From Dokdonella immobilis (GTDB lineage: Bacteria; Pseudomonadota; Gammaproteobacteria; Xanthomonadales; Rhodanobacteraceae), in NCBI RefSeq assembly GCF_900115085.1, contig NZ_FOVF01000008.1:62001-126000 (forward strand): a stretch of DNA of 64,000 nucleotides, read 5' to 3'. Shown here piece by piece: positions 1-10,599 of this stretch. Below the pieces are notes generated by a model. The model did not search any database. It was not told the origin of the DNA and saw only the letters and a list, made by a program, of their open reading frames with translations. Each line of letters opens with the position of its first letter. The first letter of the stretch is position 1. The translations under genes were made by a program, and so were the position numbers.

Positions 1-563
1 TCGCGGTCGAGCCGACCATCGGTATCCACGAAGCGCTGCTGCTGTCGCGCGACGGCGAGGTGCCGGCCGGCAAGGTCGACACGATCGAGCACCTGCCGAT
101 CGGTGTGCAGCGTGATGCGAAGAGGGCCTGGTCCGACATGTCCGCACCCGGCGATGCCGAGGCCTATGCCGGCGCATGGCAACAGATCCTGGCCACCCTG
201 CGCATGATGCGCGAGCGCGGCATCCTGCTGATTCCCGGCACCGACACCGGCGGCTCGTTCAGCTACCACCGCGAACTCGAACTGTTCGAGAAGATCGGCT
301 ACAGCGCGCCCGAGGTGCTCAAGCGGGCGACCTGGGACATGGCCGAATACCTCGGCCGCGAACAGTCGCTCGGCTCGATCGAGAAGGGCAAGCTGGCCGA
401 CTTCTTCCTCGTTGCCGGCGACCCGACGAAGGACCTCAAGGCCATCAAGCGCATCCGCATGGTGGTCAAGGACGGCGTCGTCTACTTCCCCTCGGAAGTC
501 TATCCGCACTTCGGCATCAAGCCATTCGCCGAGCCGCCAAAGCTGACCGCGCCGAAGTCCTGA
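1..563 (+). CDS. Amidohydrolase family protein, C-terminal part (5' end outside the window)
   Basis: The reading frame is open from base 3 and ends with TGA at 561-563, so only the last 186 or so residues are present. The visible part fits the C-terminal half of an imidazolonepropionase-like amidohydrolase. A GTDTGG stretch (about residue 80) lies where such enzymes carry the last metal-binding or catalytic Asp. The following EYLGREQSLGSIEKGKLADF run is the usual 'G.i..Gk.ADl' signature where the chain returns to the small beta-sandwich domain, and KDGVVYFPSE closes that domain. The metal-binding HxH would lie upstream of the window. Substrate cannot be read from this fragment; cyclic amide or peptide hydrolysis is the family norm. 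It converges on the glycosyltransferase gene, with 131 bp between them. Confidence 0.85.
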   Translation, partial: AVEPTIGIHEALLLSRDGEVPAGKVDTIEHLPIGVQRDAKRAWSDMSAPGDAEAYAGAWQQILATLRMMRERGILLIPGTDTGGSFSYHRELELFEKIGYSAPEVLKRATWDMAEYLGREQSLGSIEKGKLADFFLVAGDPTKDLKAIKRIRMVVKDGVVYFPSEVYPHFGIKPFAEPPKLTAPKS

Positions 564-694
564 CGCCGACGGCGCGCGGATCACTGGCCGAGGTCGGCCC
601 GAGCTCGCCACCGCGCGCGGGGACCGCTCGCGTGCGGCTCAACGAGGCCCGCCGTCCGACCCGTTGCCCGGGTCGGCGAGCGGACCCGGACGGC

Positions 695-1807
695 TCATTG
701 CTGCGCGTCGCCGAGGGCCGACTGGGCAAAGCCCAGATTGGCCTCGATCCGCGCGCGCTCGGTCCCGGGCAGCAGCGGATTCGCCAACAGTTCGCGTGAG
801 AGTTCGGCGCTGCGTGCGTACTCGCCACACCAGTAGCTCGATACGGCCAGCTCGTCGCGCGCACGCCAGGCGTAGACGCTGTGATCGACGAACAGGACAT
901 CCTCGGTCGGCGGCAGGGCGACCGCGATGGCGGCGAAATCGCGACCCAGCGCGTAGTGCTTGTGCAAGCGGCAATAACGGGCCAGTTCGCACGGCGCTTC
1001 GGCACGGCCGGGGCGATAGTCGTAGGCATGCAGGTAGGCGGTCAGCACCTCCGCTTCCGGGCGCCCGCTGCGTTCGCCGAGCAGGGCGATCTGCAGCATC
1101 GACTGATAGACCTCCTCGCTCCAGCCGCCCATGGCCACGCGCTGGCGGTAGGCCGTGATTGCGTCCTCGATGCGACCTGCATCGCGCAGGCTCTGGGCCA
1201 GGTAGAACGCGTAGCGGGCATTGTCCGGCTCGTCGGCCAGGGCGCGTCGCAGCACTTCGGCATCGGCGGCGAATTTCTCGGCCTGCGGGCGCTGGCTGCG
1301 CGCGCCATCCGAATGCACATGGATGCGCAGACCGGGCAGATAGCGCGCCTCGGCGGCGCGGCTCGAGACCAGGGCCTCGTGCAGGACGCCGCGCCAGCAC
1401 CAGTCGAGATCGAGGCGCGGCAGCGCGACGCGCCGGTAGCGCGTGGTGCCGTAGACGAGTTCGAGCAGGTAACCCGGCGCGTCGAGCGCCGGCCAGCTGA
1501 AGTCCGCATCGCCGACCAGCACTTCGTCGGCATCGATGATCAGCGCGTAGTCGCCGTGCGCTCGCGCCAGTTGCAGGGCCTCGTTGCGGTTGTGGGCGAA
1601 ATCGACCCAGGGCCGCTCGATCAGCTCGCCGGGCAGATCGGCCATGGTGCGCCGAACGAGGTCCTGGGTGCCGTCGTTCGATCCGGTATCGGCGATTGCC
1701 CAGCTGTGGATGTACGGTCGAACCGAGCGCAGGCAGCGCTCGATCACGGGCGCCTCGTTGCGGACGATCATGGACAGGCAAATTCGCATCGGATCAGTGT
1801 GCCGCAA
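695..1807 (-). CDS. Family 2 glycosyltransferase with TPR-like C-terminus
   Basis: This 370-residue protein starts with the GT-A fold typical of family 2 glycosyltransferases: SMIVRNE near residue 12, DTGSNDGT at 40-47 (nucleotide-binding loop) and the acidic IDADE at 91-95 that would bind the metal of a nucleotide-sugar donor. The second half (about 190-370) is rich in helical repeats such as DNARYAFYLAQSLRDAGRIE, consistent with TPR-like units, an arrangement seen in SunS-like and tetratricopeptide glycosyltransferases. There is no signal peptide or membrane segment, so it is probably cytosolic. A second in-frame ATG at 1789 (MRICLSM) is an equally plausible start and fits the family N-terminus better. 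Donor and acceptor are unknown; no other glycan genes are adjacent. Confidence 0.85.
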   Translation of the reverse strand: MRHTDPMRICLSMIVRNEAPVIERCLRSVRPYIHSWAIADTGSNDGTQDLVRRTMADLPGELIERPWVDFAHNRNEALQLARAHGDYALIIDADEVLVGDADFSWPALDAPGYLLELVYGTTRYRRVALPRLDLDWCWRGVLHEALVSSRAAEARYLPGLRIHVHSDGARSQRPQAEKFAADAEVLRRALADEPDNARYAFYLAQSLRDAGRIEDAITAYRQRVAMGGWSEEVYQSMLQIALLGERSGRPEAEVLTAYLHAYDYRPGRAEAPCELARYCRLHKHYALGRDFAAIAVALPPTEDVLFVDHSVYAWRARDELAVSSYWCGEYARSAELSRELLANPLLPGTERARIEANLGFAQSALGDAQQ

Positions 1808-2056
1808 GCGGGTCGCGACTGGCCAGTCGCAGGGCCACGGTCAGCCTTCGTGCGGCACGGACGATCCGCACGGGCCGGTTTTCCGCATCACGCACGAAGG
1901 TCGGATCGGCCAGCGGACAGGCAAGCGGCCCCCGCGCGTTGCATCCTTCGAACGAACAGTGCGCCTGAGCCGTTCGCTTGCGCCCAACCTGCGCTGGCAG
2001 CATGGGTGGCCGGCGAACCGGCCACTTTGTCTGCTCCGCGACGCCCCGAACGCGGC

Positions 2057-3784
2057 CTACTGCAGTTCCTGCTTGGACGGCGCCGCAGGTTGCGGCGCGG
2101 TGTCGAAGCGCACCTTCTGGCCGTCCCACCAGATCGGCTTGGCCGAGTGCGCGGTGTCGGCTTCGTTGAACATGACCGCCTTCAGTTGCGCATCAAAGCC
2201 GCCATTGGCGAGTTCGGCTGGCAAGGACTTGACCTTGCTCGCGTCGGTACGGCTGCCGACCGCGATCCAGCTGAAGCGCACATTGGCCGTGCCCGAGGCC
2301 ACCGCGACCGTAAAGCCGTTCTTGTCGATGCTCGCGATGTACAACTGCGCGGGCGAACCGACCGGGGTCACGGTGACGTCCGGCACGCCACCGAGCATGC
2401 CGGCGTAGGTGCTGCTGAACGGCACGAACACCGAAGCGCCGGCGATCTGCGCCGAGCCGTTGTCGTAGACCTTCAGATCGGGCGAGGTGACTGCGAAAGC
2501 CGGCGCGCGCGGCGCGGCGGCGTTGGTGCTGTTGGCGACCAGATCGGCCGAGTAGCCGCTGGTATAGACGTTGCCGAGGTTATAGGAAGCGAACATCTCG
2601 CCGCTGCTGACCGCGCCCATGACCTCGCCGTGCGACCACGAGCCGATCATGCCGCCGTAGAAGCCGCCGCCGATGCCTTGCTGGTCGGGTGCCTGCGGAC
2701 TTCCACCGCCGCTGGCATAGGCGGAACTGCCGTAGACGCCGTAATTCGCCAGGCCGCTGCTTCGGTAACCCAGCGATCCCCAGTAGGCACCGTTGACCTC
2801 GGCGCCGAGCACGCCGCCCGTTCGCGTATAGTCGTTGTAGTTGTGACCGGCCACGCCGAAGGTGTAGACGTCCCCCCAGAAGTTGTAACCCGCAACGGCG
2901 CTGTTGACTTCGCTCTGCCTGTAGCTGAACCCATCATTTTGCGAATCGCGCGTGCGGTAGCCGAAGATGGTGGATTGCCCATCACCGTTTGCAGTCAGTT
3001 GCTGGCGGTAGACGTACTGCTGGTAAATCGCGGTAGGCGCGCCATTGATTGCTACGCTGGTGCCATTGTCCTGGATCAGGGAATTGCCCATGGTCGTGGC
3101 GGCCGTGAACTTGCCGACATAGTTCGGGGTGCCGGCCACGGTGCCGGTTCCGGCCGGACCCGTGGCACCGGTCGCGCCGGTCGCGCCGGTCGCACCCGTG
3201 GCGCCGGTCGGACCCGGCGCGCCGTCCGTGCCGGGGGGGCCGGGGGGACCGATGAGTCCATCCAGTCCGGTTGCGCCGGTCGGGCCGGTCGGACCGATGT
3301 CACCGGTTGCGCCGGTTGCGCCGGTTGCGCCCGTTGCACCATCTGCACCGGTCGGACCTGCCGCGCCGGTCGCGCCCGTTGCCCCGGTCGCACCCGTGGG
3401 ACCGGCGGTGCCGTCCGCGCCGGTCGGGCCGGCGACGCCCGTGGCGCCGGTGCTGCCGGTCGCGCCGGTCGGACCCGCCGGGCCGGTGGCGCCCGTTGCA
3501 CCGGTCGCACCCGTCGGAATCGTGTTGCAGGTTCCGAGCCGGCCGCTGACCGTATCGAAGCAGAGGAACTGGTCGACGCCGGCACTGCCGGGCAGGGCCG
3601 GCACGACGACGCTACCGTCGTCGTTGACGCGCAGCCGGACCACCGAGCCGGCCTGGCTGTTGACGACGAAACCATCGCCGGGGGCGAGTTGCGCCTCGAT
3701 GTCGGCGGCGCTGGCGGCGCCGCTGACCAGGGCAAGCTGGAGCGCGAGTGTGAGCGGATGACGGAGCATTTGGATCGGGCGCAT
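2057..3784 (-). CDS. Secreted collagen-like GXY-repeat protein
   Basis: The 575-residue product has a signal peptide (basic start, hydrophobic stretch, cleavage near GAASA-AD at about residue 27). A short globular segment follows, then about 125 residues (92-215) of almost uninterrupted Gly-X-Y triplets dominated by GAT, GPT and GAD. The remaining 360 residues are a Gly/Tyr/Ser-rich domain that I do not recognise. Bacterial collagen-like proteins form triple-helical stalks on the surface. The start codon shares one base with the stop of the preceding gene (TAATG), so both are very probably translated from one message and may act together at the cell surface. The triplet region contains G7 and G6 runs that could slip. 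Function beyond surface display is not evident. Confidence 0.85.
   Translation of the reverse strand: MRPIQMLRHPLTLALQLALVSGAASAADIEAQLAPGDGFVVNSQAGSVVRLRVNDDGSVVVPALPGSAGVDQFLCFDTVSGRLGTCNTIPTGATGATGATGPAGPTGATGSTGATGVAGPTGADGTAGPTGATGATGATGAAGPTGADGATGATGATGATGDIGPTGPTGATGLDGLIGPPGPPGTDGAPGPTGATGATGATGATGATGPAGTGTVAGTPNYVGKFTAATTMGNSLIQDNGTSVAINGAPTAIYQQYVYRQQLTANGDGQSTIFGYRTRDSQNDGFSYRQSEVNSAVAGYNFWGDVYTFGVAGHNYNDYTRTGGVLGAEVNGAYWGSLGYRSSGLANYGVYGSSAYASGGGSPQAPDQQGIGGGFYGGMIGSWSHGEVMGAVSSGEMFASYNLGNVYTSGYSADLVANSTNAAAPRAPAFAVTSPDLKVYDNGSAQIAGASVFVPFSSTYAGMLGGVPDVTVTPVGSPAQLYIASIDKNGFTVAVASGTANVRFSWIAVGSRTDASKVKSLPAELANGGFDAQLKAVMFNEADTAHSAKPIWWDGQKVRFDTAPQPAAPSKQELQ
3130..3515 (-). repeat. 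GXY-coding short tandem repeat
   Basis: Nine-base units coding Gly-Ala-Thr, Gly-Pro-Thr and similar triplets are repeated about forty times in the collagen-like gene. The plus strand reads as variants of gccggtcgc. The antisense frame is also open here and gives a misleading PVAPVAPV product. Homopolymer runs of seven and six G lie at 3233-3239 and 3242-3247. Confidence 0.9.
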
Positions 3785-4551
3785 TAGTGTTCCCCTCGGT
3801 TCAGCGTACGCAATTGGGTCAGGGCGAAACCGGCAACCAGCAGCAACAAGGCCAGCAGGCCGCCCGGCGAAAGCGTCGGGAGCGGCAAGGCCAGTTCCTC
3901 GCCGAGGAAGCGCGGTGTGTTGCCGCGATCGATACTGTCGTAGAACTCGGGCGCCTGCGGAGCCAGGAACTGGCCGAAGGGCGCGCCACCGACATCGATG
4001 GCATCGACGCGACTGACGAGCTGGCTACCGCCGCCCGGCAGGTCGAGGAAGCCGACCGCACCCGGACTGCTGCTGCGCATGACCAGGCGTTCGGCGCCGC
4101 CGGCCAGTTGCAGCGAGCTCGCAATGAACTGGGTGCCGCCGGCCGGCAGCTCGAGGGCATGGGCCGCCGAGGTCTGCACGACGAAGTTGTTGAACTGATG
4201 ATTGCCGATGATTCGGCTTTCGCTGCTGCCGCAGCCGTCGCCGATGCGCACCGTGCCCGTCTGCGGATTCAGGCCGCCCGCCGCGGCCAGATCGCCACTG
4301 AGCGAAATCAGGCCCGAGCCGCCGTCGAGCTGGCCGCTGACGGTGAGATCGCGCACGCCCTGCAAACTGCCCGAGCCGATCGCGAAATTGCCGGGGATCT
4401 GCACGTCGCGACAGCCCGCATCGATCACCGAGCTGCCCATGACCAGACGGGCGCCGCTGCCGACGACGATCTGCTGGGCAAAGAGTGCGGACGACAGCGC
4501 GCATCCAGCCAACGCCGCGCAAACGAGTGCGCGTCGAAACCTCGAGTTCAT
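3784..4551 (-). CDS. Secreted protein with IPTL-CTERM-like C-terminal sorting signal
   Basis: This 255-residue protein has a clear signal peptide (basic start, hydrophobic core, ALFAQQ near residue 26). Its body is rich in Gly, Ser and Val with short repeating strands, suggestive of a beta-helix or autotransporter-passenger-like fold. The C-terminus reads [17 protein letters not shown], a hydrophobic segment, then a short tail with basic residues. That is the layout of the IPTL-CTERM tripartite sorting signal (PTL motif, transmembrane helix, basic tail), though the usual Ser-Glu-Trp-Gly after PTL is replaced by SPGG. It is the first gene of a unit with the collagen-like gene, overlapping by one base. 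The sorting assignment rests on pattern resemblance only. Confidence 0.75.
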   Translation of the reverse strand: MNSRFRRALVCAALAGCALSSALFAQQIVVGSGARLVMGSSVIDAGCRDVQIPGNFAIGSGSLQGVRDLTVSGQLDGGSGLISLSGDLAAAGGLNPQTGTVRIGDGCGSSESRIIGNHQFNNFVVQTSAAHALELPAGGTQFIASSLQLAGGAERLVMRSSSPGAVGFLDLPGGGSQLVSRVDAIDVGGAPFGQFLAPQAPEFYDSIDRGNTPRFLGEELALPLPTLSPGGLLALLLLVAGFALTQLRTLNRGEH

Positions 4552-4758
4552 TGCCTTGCCCCCTGTGGCTCAGCAGCATCTTTGCGATGCGAGTGGGGCG
4601 AGATTGTCACTTCGATTCGTGCTTGTAAATAGGGCCCGGTGCGCTTGCCTCGACGCATGCCCGCAGCCTGGCGCCCTCGCGCTTCGGCGTTTCCCGCGAA
4701 ATCCGATCGGGCCGCGGCATCGTCGATGCGCACCGCGAATCAGCCGCACACCGAGGAC

Positions 4759-5481
4759 TCAGATTCGTTCCTGTGGCGGCAGGTAGCGCCACTGCCCGGG
4801 CGGCATCTTGCCGAGCGGTATGCGGCCGATGCGGATACGCCGGATGGCCAGCACCTCAAGGCCAACCTGTCGGCACATGGCGCGCAATTGCCCGCCCTGG
4901 ACAGCCTTGATCGCGAAGCGCAGGCGCGTTTCGCTCTGCCAGCTGACCTTGCACGGTGCCAGTTCGCGGCCTTCGTAGCTGAGCCCGTGATTGAGCCGGC
5001 GCAGCCCCCACGGCGCGATCTCGCCGGCGACCTCGACCACGTATTCGTGTTCGATCTCGTCACCATCCTCGCTGAGCCTCCGCCAGACGCGGCCATCCTG
5101 GGTCAGCACGACCAGGCCGCTGGCTTCACGATCGAGTGGCACGAGCGGAGTCAGGTTGACCAGGTGACGGCGCAACGGACGCACGCCGCTGCCGTCTTCG
5201 CTCCAGTGCTTTGCCGGGGTGGCCAGGACCAGCGCGGGTTGGACGCCGCTGATCGCGTCGTAGCCGGGCGGCTTGTGCAACAGCAGGGTCGCCGGTTGCG
5301 GGGCTTCGAGCCGCGCCGCGGGATCGATGGCGACGTGCTGGTCGGTGACCTTGTGCTGCGGCCGGTCGACGATCACGCCATCGACCGTGACCCAGCCGTC
5401 CTCGATGTAGCGCTCGGCATCCGCGCGCGAGCACTGCACGATTTCGGCGACGCGTTTGGCCAGGCGGATCGGATCGGTCAT
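4759..5481 (-). CDS. RNA pseudouridine synthase, RsuA/RluF-type
   Basis: The 240-residue protein carries an N-terminal S4 RNA-binding domain (RLAKRVAEIVQCSRADAERY, residues 5-25) followed by the RsuA/RluB/E/F-type catalytic domain. The conserved loop is PLDREASGLVVLTQDG, whose Asp is the nucleophile that isomerises uridine. The final IGRIPLGKMPPGQWRYL matches the 'l.g.pl.pGqwr.Lt' end of this family. The usual GxNRQIRRM segment is replaced by GGQLRAMCRQVG, a departure from the family consensus. RluF of E. coli, which modifies 23S rRNA, is the closest relative I can name, but the exact target is uncertain. I chose ATG 5481 rather than the longer frame to 5568, because the S4 domain begins directly after MTDPI. 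Confidence 0.85.
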   Translation of the reverse strand: MTDPIRLAKRVAEIVQCSRADAERYIEDGWVTVDGVIVDRPQHKVTDQHVAIDPAARLEAPQPATLLLHKPPGYDAISGVQPALVLATPAKHWSEDGSGVRPLRRHLVNLTPLVPLDREASGLVVLTQDGRVWRRLSEDGDEIEHEYVVEVAGEIAPWGLRRLNHGLSYEGRELAPCKVSWQSETRLRFAIKAVQGGQLRAMCRQVGLEVLAIRRIRIGRIPLGKMPPGQWRYLPPQERI

Positions 5482-5554
5482 CGTTGTTGCCGGGAAGCGG
5501 GACGGCCAGTGTACGGCGCGCCGTCGAATCGAGGGCGCTCGATTCGGCTCGTGC

Positions 5555-7036
5555 CTACTCGCGAGCACGCAGGCGCAGGCCGCGCGGCATCAGGATCCGT
5601 TCGAGCCCCTCGAACAGGCCCTGCACGACCAGTGCCAGCAAGGCCGCGGGTACGGCGCCTTCGAGGATCAGCGCGAGATCGTCGAGGCGGATGCCGGCGA
5701 GGATCGGCTGGCCGTAGCCGCCGGCGCCGATCAACGCCCCGAGCGTGGCCGTGCCGACATTGATCACGGCGGCGGTCTTGATGCCGGCCAGGATCGAGCG
5801 CGAGGCCAGCGGCAGTTCGATGCGCCACAGGCGGGTCGAATGCGGCAGTCCTATCGCAGCGGCGGTTTCGCGCAACTCCGCCGGGATTCCAAGGATGCCG
5901 GCGTGCGTGTTGCGCACGATCGGCAGCAGGCTGTAGAGGAACAATGCGGCAATCGCCGGTCGCGCGCCGATGCCGAGCAAGGGGATCATGAACACGAACA
6001 CGGCCAGCGACGGCAGGGTCTGCAGCAGACCGGCCACGGCGAGCACGACCTGGCCGAGTCGCGGCCGGCGCGCGGCAAGGATGCCGAGCGGCAGCGCCAC
6101 GAGCAGGGCCAGGCCGAGCGAGACCACGACCAGGGCGAGATGCTCGCGCGTTCGCTGCGCGATGCGCTGCCAGCGATCGGGCGAATGCTCGGCGGCGATG
6201 CCGATCCAGCTCGCGGCGACATCGGCTTCCTGTTCCTTGTCGATCTTCACGCGGCCATTGAGCGCCTGCATGGTCGCTGCATCGAGGCGCCCAGCCATGC
6301 CTTCGAGGGCGGCGACCCAGGTCGGCGCGCGCCGCACGAGATCGTCGCGGTAGAGATAGATCGCCTCGTAGACCGGAAAGTACCGACGGTCGTCCACGAG
6401 CACGCGCAAGCCGTAGTAGGGGATCTCGGCGTCGGTGCTGTAGAGATCGGTGGCATCGAGCGCATCGCTGGCGAGGCCGCGATAGGCGAGGTCGTGGTCG
6501 AGACCGTTGGCCGTCTGCGGCAAGGCATACGCCTGGCGCAGGCCGGGCCAACCGTCGGCACGTTGCATGAATTCGTTGCTGAGGCCGAGGCGCAACCGCG
6601 GATGGTTGCGCAGGTCGCCGATCGTGCGGATACCGAGCGTGCTGGCCTTTTCTTCGCGCATGCCGATCGCGTAGGTGTCGTTGAAACCGAGCGAGGCGGT
6701 CATGCGCAAACCGCGCATCGCGAGCGCCTTGCGCACAGCGTCCTCGTCGGCATCGGGTATCTGCAGCAGTTCCTGCAGCAAGGTTCCGCTGTATTCCGGA
6801 TAGACGTCGATTTCGCCATCGAGCAGGGCGCGCCAGAGGATGCGCGTGCCGCCGAGCTGGCGCCGATGCGAGACCTCGACCCCGGCCTGACGAGCGAGCC
6901 CTTGCGCAATCTCGCCGAGGATCACCGATTCGGTGAAGTTCTTCGACCCGACGGTCGGCGTCTGCGCGTCGAGTGCCGGCGCGAGCAGGAAAAGCCCGAG
7001 CCCCAGCAGCGCCGTTGCAGCCTGTCGACCGCTCAC
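5555..7036 (-). CDS. Glycine betaine/osmoprotectant ABC transporter, fused binding protein and permease
   Basis: The 493-residue protein joins two parts. Residues 1-280 are a secreted-type OpuAC/OsmF substrate-binding domain: signal peptide, then TVGSKNFTESVILGEI, the classical start of quaternary-amine binding proteins, and YPEYSGT in the ligand region. Residues about 295-480 are an OpuCB-type permease with several hydrophobic helices and an EAA-like loop around ELRETAAAIGLP. Such fusions are known in bacterial osmoprotectant importers. The start is GTG at 7036, overlapping the stop of the ATPase gene by four bases (GTGA), so the two are translated together. The likely substrates are glycine betaine, carnitine or choline; specificity cannot be decided from the sequence. 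Confidence 0.88.
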   Translation of the reverse strand: MSGRQAATALLGLGLFLLAPALDAQTPTVGSKNFTESVILGEIAQGLARQAGVEVSHRRQLGGTRILWRALLDGEIDVYPEYSGTLLQELLQIPDADEDAVRKALAMRGLRMTASLGFNDTYAIGMREEKASTLGIRTIGDLRNHPRLRLGLSNEFMQRADGWPGLRQAYALPQTANGLDHDLAYRGLASDALDATDLYSTDAEIPYYGLRVLVDDRRYFPVYEAIYLYRDDLVRRAPTWVAALEGMAGRLDAATMQALNGRVKIDKEQEADVAASWIGIAAEHSPDRWQRIAQRTREHLALVVVSLGLALLVALPLGILAARRPRLGQVVLAVAGLLQTLPSLAVFVFMIPLLGIGARPAIAALFLYSLLPIVRNTHAGILGIPAELRETAAAIGLPHSTRLWRIELPLASRSILAGIKTAAVINVGTATLGALIGAGGYGQPILAGIRLDDLALILEGAVPAALLALVVQGLFEGLERILMPRGLRLRARE

Positions 7037-7770
7037 GCGGATACCTTGAGGCTGCGTTGCGCCGTCATGAAAGGGCGCACGAACGGTTCCGCCGGCGCGT
7101 CGAGCAGATCGCGCGCGCTTCCCTGCTGGATGATCGCGCCATCGCGCATTAGGACGAGGCGGTCGGCCAGGAAGGCCGCCTCGGCGACATCGTGGGTGAC
7201 CAGCACGACGGTCTTGCCGAGCGTGGCAAACAGTTCGCGCATTTGCGCCTGCAGGTCATGGCGCACGATCGGATCGAGCGCACCGAGCGGTTCATCGAGC
7301 AGCAGCGCCGGCGGATCGAGCATCAACGCGCGGATCAGGCCGACGCGCTGACGCTGGCCGCCGGAGAGCTCGGCCGGATAGCGTGCCAATGCGTCGACCG
7401 GCAACTGGCAGCGTTCGGCCAACTCGCGGCTGCGCTCCGTGATGCGTGCCGGCGACCAGCCCAGCGTGCGCGCGAGCAGGCCGACATTGGCCGCGCAATT
7501 CAAGTGCGGAAACAGGCCACCTTCCTGGATCACATAGCCGATACGTCGCCGCGTCGAAAGCAGGTCGGCGCGTCGCAGCGGCGCGCCGTCGAATCGGACT
7601 TCACCGGCATCGGGCCAGTCGAGCCCGAGCAGCAGGCGCAGAATCGTCGACTTGCCGGCACCGCTCGGTCCGATCAGTGCGGTCGTGCTGGCTGGCGCCA
7701 GGGCCAGGTCGATAGGACCCAGGGCGAAGCCGGGCCCGTAACGCTTGCTGACGGCGGTCATCGAGAACAT
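7033..7770 (-). CDS. ABC transporter ATP-binding protein (osmoprotectant uptake)
   Basis: This 245-residue cytosolic ATPase powers the fused permease encoded directly downstream. Motifs are intact: Walker A GPSGAGKS (34-41), signature LSGGQRQ (135-141), Walker B LLLDEP (156-161) and the switch His in VLVTHD (near 190). It matches the OpuCA/ProV group but is short and lacks the C-terminal CBS domains that in OpuA-type transporters sense ionic strength. I chose ATG 7770 ([12 protein letters not shown]); the reading frame stays open much further upstream only because it runs antisense to the oxidoreductase gene. A second ATG at 7761 is possible. Confidence 0.88.
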   Translation of the reverse strand: MFSMTAVSKRYGPGFALGPIDLALAPASTTALIGPSGAGKSTILRLLLGLDWPDAGEVRFDGAPLRRADLLSTRRRIGYVIQEGGLFPHLNCAANVGLLARTLGWSPARITERSRELAERCQLPVDALARYPAELSGGQRQRVGLIRALMLDPPALLLDEPLGALDPIVRHDLQAQMRELFATLGKTVVLVTHDVAEAAFLADRLVLMRDGAIIQQGSARDLLDAPAEPFVRPFMTAQRSLKVSA

Positions 7771-7917
7771 CGCGGCACCATAGCGCAACCACGCGATACG
7801 TGGCGGCATCACGTGCCCGGTCGGCGCCGGGTACGCAAGGCGCCGGACAATCTTGCATCTCTGCAAAAGGGCTCCATGTTCAGGCATTCGTGGCCGCCCC
7901 TCGCCCTGGAGCTCGCG

Positions 7918-8916
<999 letters not shown>

Positions 8917-8982
8917 ATTCGGCCGCCAACGACGTCCGCTGAAGCGGCAGGGGCGCGACGAGGCTGCCACCGCCGCGCCCGG

Positions 8983-9951
8983 TCAAGCGCCTGGCGCGCG
9001 CTCCCGGCGGACCCGAGTTCGCGTCGCCTGTTCGCCCGCAGCCGGTTCGACCGTGCCTCGCCATTTCCACAGCAAGAGGATGACGCCGAGGTCGACGAGC
9101 ACCGCGAACACGCTCGACTCGGGACCGAACTCACCGCCGCTCAGCCATTGCGGCCGATCCGAGAAAACCGGCTGGAACCAGCCCACGTAATCGAAGCCGC
9201 TGACGCCGAAGCCGAGCACGTGGCCCTGCATCCAGTTCCAGCCGAGGTGCAGTCCGACCGGCAGGGCGAGGCTGCGCGTGCGCAGCCAGGCCAGCCCGAG
9301 CATGATCGCGCCAAGGGCCAGATCGAGACTGGCGACGACTTCGGTGGCGCCCTGCATGCCCGGATTGCCCCAATGCCCGGCGGCGAACAGCAAGGCGAGA
9401 CTGAGCTGGGCGATCCAGATCCCGGCTCCATCGACGAGACGCTGGAACAGGAAGCCGCGGAACAGGGTTTCCTCGAACAGGGCCACGCAGAGAAACAGGT
9501 ACAAACCGTAGCCGAGCGTGCCGAAGTTGCGCGCAGGCTCGAGGACGAGACGCACGCCGCCTGCCATCCAGATCAGGCCGACGATGACCAGCATCGAAGC
9601 GATGCCGAGTCCGCTGCCGATCATCAGCTGGACCAGCCACTGGCGATTGAGGCGGAAACCGACGCTCGCCAGCGGCTCGCCACGCAGGCGTACGCAGATC
9701 CAGGTCACCAGCAGAACGAACATCAACCGCAGCGGCTCGAGCCAGGTGGCCGGAACACCGGCATGGCGGAGCGCCTGTGACAGCGGCGTGTAGAGGGCGC
9801 GACTGAGCAGGAACAGCGTAACGAACAGCACAATCCACCAGCCGTTGCGCAAACGACGGTTCGAATCGAGAAAGAGGGTCTTCAAAGTCGGCGCCCGGCA
9901 ACGGAAAGGCAAGAATGGCGCAAATCCGTCGGCGAACCTGCACGGCGCCAT
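8983..9951 (-). CDS. CPBP-family intramembrane metalloprotease
   Basis: The 322-residue membrane protein has about eight hydrophobic segments. It carries the CPBP (CAAX protease and bacteriocin-processing, Abi) motifs: EETLFRGFLFQRL (motif 1, EExxxR, near residue 160), AAGHWGN (motif 2 His) and HLGWNW (motif 3). Members are glutamate-type intramembrane proteases related to Rce1. In bacteria they process peptides or act in immunity to bacteriocins, but no peptide precursor gene is adjacent here. The N-terminal 25 residues before LKTLFLDSNRR are unlike the family and a later start is possible. The last 25 residues are basic and probably cytosolic. Confidence 0.85.
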   Translation of the reverse strand: MAPCRFADGFAPFLPFRCRAPTLKTLFLDSNRRLRNGWWIVLFVTLFLLSRALYTPLSQALRHAGVPATWLEPLRLMFVLLVTWICVRLRGEPLASVGFRLNRQWLVQLMIGSGLGIASMLVIVGLIWMAGGVRLVLEPARNFGTLGYGLYLFLCVALFEETLFRGFLFQRLVDGAGIWIAQLSLALLFAAGHWGNPGMQGATEVVASLDLALGAIMLGLAWLRTRSLALPVGLHLGWNWMQGHVLGFGVSGFDYVGWFQPVFSDRPQWLSGGEFGPESSVFAVLVDLGVILLLWKWRGTVEPAAGEQATRTRVRRERAPGA

Positions 9952-10066
9952 CTTCGCAGAATGTACCCGATCGACGATGTGCCATCGGTCTGTTCAACGT
10001 CTGGTGCCGAAAGCGCATCGCCTCGTCGGTCGCCAGCCGTGTCCGGAATGGCCGGACGCCCCAGAA

Positions 10067-10468
10067 TCAGTCCGGGGCAAGGTCACCGTCGAGGTAGAAC
10101 CAGCGATCTGCTTCGCGCACGAATCGGCTGCGTTCATGCAGGCGCTCGGCGCGCCCGCCGCCGACGCGGAAGCGCGCGACGAACTCGACCTCGGCACGAT
10201 CGGTCGCCATGGGCCGGTGAGCGCTGACCGAAAGCCCGAGCCAGCGTGGCTGCCCTGGCACCAGCCCGAGCGCCGCGGGTCGCGTCGAGGGATGCCAGGT
10301 TTCGAGCAGGTAAGGCTCGAGCCCGAGCGCGTAGGCGCTGTAGCGCGAGCGCATCAGGCTCTCGGCATCGGCGGCCGCCGCACCCCCGTGCAGCGGCCCG
10401 CAGCAACGTGCATAGGCGCGGCCCGAGTCGCAGGGACAGGGGCTATTTGGCGGATTTCTCGCGGACAT
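10067..10468 (-). CDS. YchJ-family protein with SEC-C zinc motif
   Basis: The 133-residue protein begins with a SEC-C-like zinc motif ([16 protein letters not shown], residues 9-24) followed by the NTF2-like YchJ domain with [13 protein letters not shown] and [11 protein letters not shown]. It corresponds in length and order to E. coli YchJ, which has both domains, except that a second C-terminal SEC-C is missing here, as in many shorter homologues. Biochemical function is unknown; the NTF2-like fold suggests a small-molecule pocket. ATG 10468 is chosen because the domain starts there; the frame extends to 10561 without similarity. It is divergent from the amidotransferase gene, 131 bp apart. 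Confidence 0.85.
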   Translation of the reverse strand: MSARNPPNSPCPCDSGRAYARCCGPLHGGAAAADAESLMRSRYSAYALGLEPYLLETWHPSTRPAALGLVPGQPRWLGLSVSAHRPMATDRAEVEFVARFRVGGGRAERLHERSRFVREADRWFYLDGDLAPD

Positions 10469-10599
10469 GTGTCCATTCTCGCAGCACCTGGGTCCGGCCG
10501 CACGCGGGAATCGTCCTGGAGGCGCGCCGGTGTTTGCATTTGGACGTCTAGACGTCGACACGTTAGAGTGCAGGATCAGTCAGCCTTGCCGGGATCCCG

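Noticed and set aside
3129-3761. PVAPVAPV-rich frame on the plus strand
   Set aside because: It is a mirror of the GXY repeat on the coding strand.
881-3787. Long open frame (968 codons) on the plus strand
   Set aside because: It runs antisense to the glycosyltransferase and the collagen-like gene, has low-complexity RTGRAGRTG content, and reflects high-GC codon shadowing.
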